NCBI RefSeq assembly: GCF_007991615.1
Contig: NZ_BJYR01000020.1
Coordinates: 80,410 to 144,409 of the forward strand
Direction of reading: 5' to 3'
DNA: 64,000 bases
Source of the DNA: Novosphingobium sediminis
GTDB lineage: Bacteria; Pseudomonadota; Alphaproteobacteria; Sphingomonadales; Sphingomonadaceae
Below, in pieces: positions 59,963-64,000 of the stretch (position 1 is its first letter; each line of letters begins with the position of its first letter). A program made the position numbers and the translations under genes. The notes below the pieces were generated by a model that was not told the origin of the DNA, ran no database searches, and worked only from the letters and a program-made list of their open reading frames with translations.

Positions 59963-60784
59963 ATGCCAATCACGTTCCTGTTCCTCGCCGCCCGCATGCT
60001 CGATGGCATCTGGATCGAAAGCATCCGATACTTTGCGGGCGCCGCCGGTGTCGCGCTGCTGTGCTGGCTGCTGGCCAGCCGGATCGCTCACCGCCGCATC
60101 CAGACGCGCCGCGCCACCACTGCAGACCGCCTGCGCGAAGTGCGCCAGTCGCTGTGGTCGATGACCGTCTTCGCTTTCGTCGATCTGATTACCGTGGTGC
60201 TGATCGCAATCGGCGCGATCGCCTTCAATCAGGGGCCGCCAGTGCTCACCACCATCCTGTGGCAGACCGCCCTGCTGATCGTGATGCACGATGCCTATTT
60301 CTACTGGATGCACCGCTGGATGCACCACAAGACGATGTTCCGCGTGCTCCACTCGGTCCACCACCTCAGCCGCACGCCAACGAGTTGGGCCGCCTATAGC
60401 TTCGCCACCGGCGAGGCCGCATTCGAGGCGGTGATCGTGCCGCTGATGATCGCCGTCGTCAGCGTGGTTGCCCCTGCCGAACCGTGGGCCGTGTTCATCT
60501 TCCTCGGCCACCAGATTGCTCGCAACGCGTTTGGCCATGCCGGGTTCGAACTGGCATGGCCGGGCTTCACCCGCTCGCCGTGGACGGGCTGGCTGACGAC
60601 CACGACCCACCACGATCTCCACCACAGTGAGGGCCGCTACAACTTCGGCCTCTACTTCACCTGGTGGGACCGCTGGCTGGGCACCGAGCACCCGCGCTAC
60701 CACGAACGGTTCGCGGCGGTGGTGAACCGCCACCGCGAAACCGCCGCGGAAAGTGTGTCGGTGCATGGTGCCGTCAGCCCGTAA
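59963..60784 (+). CDS. Sterol desaturase/fatty acid hydroxylase superfamily membrane protein
   Basis: This 273-residue integral membrane diiron enzyme has the histidine clusters HDAYFYWMHRWMHH, HSVHHLSRTPT and HHDLHHSEGRYNFG, the three-box pattern of the ERG3/carotene-hydroxylase-like family, with several membrane helices between them. GGAG lies 6 bases before the ATG at 59963. It would hydroxylate or desaturate a lipid-like substrate with O2. It is downstream of the membrane AraC gene and ends 10 bp before the convergent mmsA gene. It has no known step in valine breakdown. Confidence 0.9.
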   Translation: MPITFLFLAARMLDGIWIESIRYFAGAAGVALLCWLLASRIAHRRIQTRRATTADRLREVRQSLWSMTVFAFVDLITVVLIAIGAIAFNQGPPVLTTILWQTALLIVMHDAYFYWMHRWMHHKTMFRVLHSVHHLSRTPTSWAAYSFATGEAAFEAVIVPLMIAVVSVVAPAEPWAVFIFLGHQIARNAFGHAGFELAWPGFTRSPWTGWLTTTTHHDLHHSEGRYNFGLYFTWWDRWLGTEHPRYHERFAAVVNRHRETAAESVSVHGAVSP

Positions 60785-60793
60785 GCTTCAGGC

Positions 60794-62290
60794 TCAGCTC
60801 ATCGTCGGGATAACGAAGGCATTGCCGCCCGAGGGCAGGCCTTCCGGCCAGCGCTGCGTCACGGTCTTCACCTTGGTCCAGAACTTCACGCCTTCCACGC
60901 CGTGCTGGTTGGTGTCACCGAAGGCCGACCGCTTCCAGCCGCCGAAGGTGTGATAGGCGACCGGCACCGGGATCGGCACGTTGATGCCGACCATGCCGAC
61001 ATTGACCCGCGCCGCGAATTCGCGCGCCGCATTGCCGCTGCGGGTGAACAGCGCCACGCCGTTACCGTACTGGTGCTTCGAAGCGAGCGAGAGCGCTTCC
61101 TCGAAATCCTTGGCACGCACGATCTGCAGCACCGGGCCGAAGATCTCGTTGTGATAGCTCTCCATGTCCGGCGTCACGTGGTCGATCAGCGTCGGGCCGA
61201 CGAAGAAGCCGTTCTCGTGGCCCTGCAAGGAGAATCCGCGGCCATCGATCACGATCTCGCCGCCCTCTTGCTCGCACTTGGTGATCCAGCGCTCGATGTT
61301 CGCCTTGTGCGCCGCCGTCACGACCGGGCCGTAGTGGCAGTCGTTATCGGTCGAAATGCCGACGCGCAGCTTCTCGATCGCAGGGATCAGCTTGGCCTTA
61401 AGCGCCTCGGCAGTTTCTTCACCGACCGGCACGACGACCGGAAGAGCCATGCAGCGCTCGCCTGCCGAACCAAACGCGGCACCGGCAAGGTCGTTCACCA
61501 CCTGATCGAGATCGGCATCGGGCATCACCACGCCGTGGTTCTTGGCACCGCCCATGGCCTGCACGCGCTTGCCCGCAGCAACGCCGCGATTGTAAACATA
61601 GTGCGCGATATCGGACGAGCCGACGAAGCTGACCGCGCCGATCGCCGGGTGATCGAGGATCGCGTCGACCATTTCCTTGTCGCCGTGCACGACCTGGCAA
61701 ATGCCCTCGGGCAGACCCGCTTCGAGGAACAGCTCGGCAAGGCGCACCGGCACCGAAGGATCGCGCTCGGAAGGCTTGATGATGAAGGCATTGCCCGTGG
61801 CGATAGCAACGCCGGCCATCCACAGCGGGATCATGCCGGGGAAGTTGAACGGCGTGATGCCCGCGCCGATGCCGATGGGCTGGCGCATCGAGTAGATGTC
61901 GATGCCCGGGCCGGCGCCCTGCGTGTATTCGCCCTTGAGCACGTGCGGGATGCCGCAGCAGAACTCGATCACTTCGAGCCCGCGCTGAATGTCACCCTTC
62001 GAATCCGCGATCACCTTGCCGTGCTCACTCGAAAGCAGGTGCGCCAGTTCGTCGAGGTTCGCTTCGACGAGGCGCTTGAATTCGAACATCACGCGGGCGC
62101 GGCGCTGCGGGTTGACCGCCGCCCACGCCGGCTGTGCAGCCTTGGCAGCTGCAACCGCGCGCTCCAGCGTCTCGGCCGTGCCCAGCGCCACTTCGGCCTG
62201 CACCGCGCCGGTGTTGGGATCGAACACCTGACCCTTGCGCGCCGGCGCTCCGCCCGAACCGCCGACAATGAAATGATCGATCTGGCGCAT
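60794..62290 (-). CDS. mmsA: Methylmalonate-semialdehyde dehydrogenase (CoA-acylating)
   Basis: The length of 498 residues is the normal size for MmsA. Aldehyde dehydrogenase signatures are FNFPGMIPLWM, GSSDIAHYVYNRG, GGAKNHGVVMPDADLD and the active-site Cys in GSAGERCMALPV. It converts methylmalonate semialdehyde to propionyl-CoA (CoA-dependent), the step after MmsB. The ATG at 62290 has GAGAGGAAAGGA upstream. It is separated from the rest of the valine genes by the AraC and sterol desaturase genes, and is divergent from a LysR regulator. Confidence 0.95.
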   Translation of the reverse strand: MRQIDHFIVGGSGGAPARKGQVFDPNTGAVQAEVALGTAETLERAVAAAKAAQPAWAAVNPQRRARVMFEFKRLVEANLDELAHLLSSEHGKVIADSKGDIQRGLEVIEFCCGIPHVLKGEYTQGAGPGIDIYSMRQPIGIGAGITPFNFPGMIPLWMAGVAIATGNAFIIKPSERDPSVPVRLAELFLEAGLPEGICQVVHGDKEMVDAILDHPAIGAVSFVGSSDIAHYVYNRGVAAGKRVQAMGGAKNHGVVMPDADLDQVVNDLAGAAFGSAGERCMALPVVVPVGEETAEALKAKLIPAIEKLRVGISTDNDCHYGPVVTAAHKANIERWITKCEQEGGEIVIDGRGFSLQGHENGFFVGPTLIDHVTPDMESYHNEIFGPVLQIVRAKDFEEALSLASKHQYGNGVALFTRSGNAAREFAARVNVGMVGINVPIPVPVAYHTFGGWKRSAFGDTNQHGVEGVKFWTKVKTVTQRWPEGLPSGGNAFVIPTMS

Positions 62291-62361
62291 GTAGGGAATC
62301 CTTTCCTCTCGAATTTGAGGAGCCTCCTGCACCCCGGATCATTTGCAAGCAAGGTGAGAAA

Positions 62362-63273
62362 ATGCGAGGGATACCTGCAATGATGCAGGTTCCTGACTGG
62401 AGCGATTTCCAGACCTTTCTCGCCATTGCCCGCGCCGGACAGCTCGCCCGCGCCGCGCAGGCCATCGGCGTTGATGCCACCACCATGGGCCGCCGCCTGC
62501 GCCGCCTCGAAACGCGCATCGGCGCCACCTTGTTCGAGCAGACGCGTGAGGGGCAGGTGCTGACCGAAGCGGGCGAAGCCATGCTCGTGGAAGTCGAAGC
62601 CATGGAGCGCGCCGCCAGCCGCATTGCCGAGCATGGCGGCGGCGGCCCGGCCGGCCTCCTGCGCGTCAGCCTCTCGGAAGGCTTCGCCAGCTGGATCGTT
62701 GCGCCCGCGCTCGGCACCTTCACTGCAGCGCACCCGCGGCTGGTAATCGATCTTGTTGCGAACTCGGGCTTCCTCAGCCCCTCGAAGCGCGAGGCGGATC
62801 TTGCCGTCACGCTATCTCGTCCCCGGGCTGGGCCGGTAATTGCCGGCAAGCTGTCGGACTATCACCTGAGGCTCTACGCCTGCCCCGACTACCTTGCGGG
62901 CCACGCACCCCTGCGCCGCCCGACGGATCTCGCCAGGGGCCACGCCCTCGTCGGCTACGTCCCCGATTTGCTCTACGCGCCGGAGCTCAGATATCTGGCG
63001 GAAATCGAACCCGGCCTTGCCGCAACGGTCCGCTCCTCGTCGATCAACGCGCAGCACCGCCTGATTGCAGCGGGCGCGGGTATTGGCGTGCTGCCCTGCT
63101 TTATCGGAGATGCAGATCCGAGTCTTGTGCCAGTGCTGCCCGAACGGCGCATCACGCGCTCATTCTGGCTGGTCATGCACAAGGACACGCACAGCCTTGC
63201 ACGCGTGCAGGCGTTCAAGACGTGGCTGACCACACTCGTCGAGCGGGAGCGGGGCAGGCTGCTGCCCCACTAG
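62362..63273 (+). CDS. LysR-type transcriptional regulator, divergent from mmsA
   Basis: This 303-residue LTTR has an N-terminal winged HTH (WSDFQTFLAIARAGQLARAA, then VDATTMGRRLRRLETRIGA) and a two-lobed effector-binding domain (LSEGFASWIVAPALGTF, LIAAGAGIGVLPCFIGDA). The ATG at 62362 has AAGGTGAG upstream; ATGs at 62380 and 62383 also fit and lie inside the 18-bp palindrome at 62373-62390. Divergent placement against mmsA, with a 71-bp gap, makes mmsA the likely target. The effector is unknown. Confidence 0.9.
   Translation: MRGIPAMMQVPDWSDFQTFLAIARAGQLARAAQAIGVDATTMGRRLRRLETRIGATLFEQTREGQVLTEAGEAMLVEVEAMERAASRIAEHGGGGPAGLLRVSLSEGFASWIVAPALGTFTAAHPRLVIDLVANSGFLSPSKREADLAVTLSRPRAGPVIAGKLSDYHLRLYACPDYLAGHAPLRRPTDLARGHALVGYVPDLLYAPELRYLAEIEPGLAATVRSSSINAQHRLIAAGAGIGVLPCFIGDADPSLVPVLPERRITRSFWLVMHKDTHSLARVQAFKTWLTTLVERERGRLLPH
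62373..62390. promoter_or_regulatory. 18-bp palindrome at the LysR start region (candidate operator)
   Basis: ACCTGCAATGATGCAGGT has 7-base arms and a 4-base centre. It overlaps the ATG codons at 62380 and 62383, and lies 83 to 100 bases from the mmsA start. If the LysR gene begins at one of those codons, the site would be an autoregulatory operator; if it begins at 62362 it is coding. There is no experimental basis. Confidence 0.35.
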
Positions 63274-63275
63274 AT

Positions 63276-63308
63276 CCTCCCCATTTTCAAGAAGTGCAAA
63301 TGGGGAGG
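63276..63308. terminator. Bidirectional hairpin between LysR and the DUF3297 gene
   Basis: CCTCCCCATTT (63276-63286) pairs with AAATGGGGAGG (63298-63308) with an 11-base loop, placed 3 bases after the LysR stop and ahead of the convergent DUF3297 stop. The T-rich and A-rich arm ends suit termination in both directions. Confidence 0.65.
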
Positions 63309-63341
63309 TGGCAGCCCGAAAGGCTGACGGAGGGGTGAACC

Positions 63342-63659
63342 TTAGATCTTCGCCACCGGCGCGTCGTCACCAAGGTCTTCGTACCACGCCTCAACCGGCC
63401 CGGAGAGCTTCAGCGTGAGCGGATTGCCCTTGCGGTCCATGGTCTTGCCGGCCTGCACGCGCACCCAGCCCTCTGAAATCGAGTATTCCTCGACATTGCG
63501 GCGCACGGTGCCCTTGAAGCGGATGCCGATACCCCGGCGCAGCTTCTCCGCATCGAAATACGGGCTGCGCGGATTGATCGCGAGGCGATCGGGGGGAACG
63601 TCCGGCCCGGCCGTGGTGGCGGGAGCGGCAGATTCGGGCGCTGAAGCTTCTTCGGTCAT
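63342..63659 (-). CDS. DUF3297 family protein
   Basis: This small protein of 105 residues contains RLAINPRSPYFD, GIGIRFKGTVRRNVEEYSIS, GWVRVQAGKTMDRKGNP and GPVEAWYEDL, the DUF3297 pattern found in many proteobacteria; its function is unknown. The Pro/Ala/Glu-rich first 30 residues look disordered. I use the ATG at 63659 (MTEEASAPES) because the conserved region begins soon after; the frame remains open a little further upstream. A candidate promoter lies immediately upstream. Confidence 0.88.
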   Translation of the reverse strand: MTEEASAPESAAPATTAGPDVPPDRLAINPRSPYFDAEKLRRGIGIRFKGTVRRNVEEYSISEGWVRVQAGKTMDRKGNPLTLKLSGPVEAWYEDLGDDAPVAKI

Positions 63660-63668
63660 GGGGGGAGC

Positions 63669-63696
63669 CAAATATCTTGATCCCCCCACTTGTCAA
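63669..63696 (-). promoter_or_regulatory. Candidate sigma70-type promoter of the DUF3297 gene
   Basis: Read on the minus strand: TTGACA (63696-63691), 16 bases, then TATTTG (63674-63669), about 10 bases before the start codon. The -35 box is perfect; the -10 is weak, and its closeness to the ATG would leave a very short or absent leader. Confidence 0.4.
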
Positions 63697-63762
63697 TCAA
63701 GCCCCGTCATGGCAGAGGCGCGCCCCTGTCTGGCCCAAGGTTGTCTGCCTTGGAGACCACAC

Positions 63763-63837
63763 GGGCGCGTAGCTCAGTGGTAGAGCACACCCTTCACACG
63801 GGTGGGGTCGCAGGTTCAATCCCTGCCGCGCCCACCA
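63763..63837 (+). tRNA. tRNA-Val (anticodon CAC)
   Basis: This is a 75-base cloverleaf with encoded CCA. Acceptor GGGCGCG (63763-63769) pairs with CGCGCCC (63827-63833), with discriminator A and then CCA. The D-loop has AGCTCAGTGGTAGAGC. The anticodon stem ACCC/GGGT surrounds the loop TTCACAC, giving anticodon CAC (reads GTG, valine). The T-arm has GCAGGTTCAATCCCTGC. The position fits a regular tRNA gene downstream of a non-coding 66-bp stretch. Confidence 0.96.
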
Positions 63838-63866
63838 TAAATCCCTTTGAAATATAGGGAATTTAT
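63837..63866. terminator. Hairpin immediately after the tRNA
   Basis: ATAAATCCCT pairs with AGGGAATTTAT (one bulge) across a 9-base loop, beginning at the last base of the tRNA CCA. It is A+T-rich, followed 11 bases later by ATTTTTC. It can end tRNA transcription or be part of an attachment-site arm. Confidence 0.45.
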
Positions 63867-63959
63867 GGATGGCCATTTTTCTCCCTCGCAGATTTTGACC
63901 CCGTTTCGCACCCGAAAAGGGCCGGAATCGACCTCCGCTCGTACAAAACCCGTACAGCA

Positions 63960-64000
63960 TCAGGGCTCCTTTCTCAGCTTGAGCCGCGTCTTGCGCTCGA
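63960..64000 (-). CDS. Possible 3' end of a further gene (12 residues visible)
   Basis: On the minus strand a frame open from the window edge ends ERKTRLKLRKEP then TGA at 63962-63960. Only 12 codons are seen, highly basic, with nothing to identify the product. Its place next to a tRNA 3' end would suit an integrase gene, but that is a guess. From 63867 to 63959 no gene is seen, apart from a frame that merely crosses the tRNA antisense. Confidence 0.25.
   Translation of the reverse strand, partial: ERKTRLKLRKEP

Noticed and set aside
58712..60766. A 684-codon open frame on the minus strand
   Set aside because: It is antisense to the AraC and sterol-desaturase genes, whose domains and ribosome sites are clear; composition is His/Arg/Gly-rich without motifs.
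63697..63960. An 87-codon frame on the minus strand containing WWARQGLNLRPHPCEG
   Set aside because: It is the antisense translation of the tRNA-Val gene, a known source of false protein annotations.
1..64000. Insertion sequence or transposase remnants
   Set aside because: No transposase, resolvase or IS-type terminal repeat pair with target duplications was seen; the inverted repeats present are short intergenic elements.

Overview
The window is about 65% G+C with tightly packed, often translationally coupled genes. Its content (many SDRs, several Rieske oxygenase alpha subunits, TonB-dependent receptors, LinA/SnoaL-like proteins, DUF3297 and DUF983 proteins, and short palindromic repeats of the kind scattered through sphingomonad genomes) points to an alphaproteobacterium of the Sphingomonadales, probably Novosphingobium, Sphingobium or a close relative. 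This assignment rests on protein and repeat character only; no database search was possible.

Region 1 (1 to about 51.5 kb) is a catabolic island. It holds five Rieske-type oxygenase alpha subunits, eight SDRs (one cut by the left edge), three zinc-free NADP-dependent MDR oxidoreductases, two NmrA-like reductases, a ketosteroid-dehydrogenase-like flavoprotein, four LinA-like small proteins, another SnoaL-like protein, two outer-membrane TonB receptors, an MFS carrier and a molybdopterin enzyme. It also holds a 2-oxoacid dehydrogenase E1alpha/E1beta/E2 set, a thiolase-fold/DUF35 pair, two acyl-CoA ligases, a 3-hydroxyacyl-CoA dehydrogenase, a true thiolase, a thioesterase, a serine hydrolase and an HD-domain protein. 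The operons I infer are: 22679->16065 (-): SDR, Rieske, SDR, flavoprotein, NmrA, MDR; 13846->6991 (-): TonB receptor, Rieske, three LinA-like, Rieske; 30197->26890 (-): DUF35, thiolase-fold, SDR, NmrA; 30383->33278 (+): MFS, Rieske; 41860->39630 (-): Rieske, SDR; 44461->50571 (+): beta-oxidation block. A coherent reading is uptake (TonB/MFS), hydroxylation, dehydrogenation and dehydration of a cyclic, possibly polycyclic or steroid/terpenoid-like substrate, then CoA activation, C-C cleavage and beta-oxidation. The substrate cannot be read from the sequence. No ferredoxin, ferredoxin reductase, classical oxygenase beta subunit, lipoamide dehydrogenase or transcriptional regulator is present in this part.

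Region 2 (51.6 to 54.6 kb) is core genome: a 48-codon membrane peptide in an A+T-richer pocket, a DUF983 protein, the ribosome-assembly GTPase Der and a secreted CHAP-domain protein.

Region 3 (54.7 to 63.3 kb) is a valine/isobutyrate degradation locus: acyl-CoA dehydrogenase, 3-hydroxyisobutyryl-CoA hydrolase, enoyl-CoA hydratase and mmsB in one minus-strand operon, mmsA separately, and between them a membrane-anchored AraC regulator and a sterol-desaturase-family protein. A LysR gene is divergent from mmsA. The window closes with a DUF3297 gene, tRNA-Val(CAC), and a few codons of a further minus-strand gene.

No CRISPR array, insertion sequence, rRNA or clear pseudogene was seen. Several families of intergenic palindromes, and a triple 31-bp tandem repeat, account for most of the non-coding sequence.
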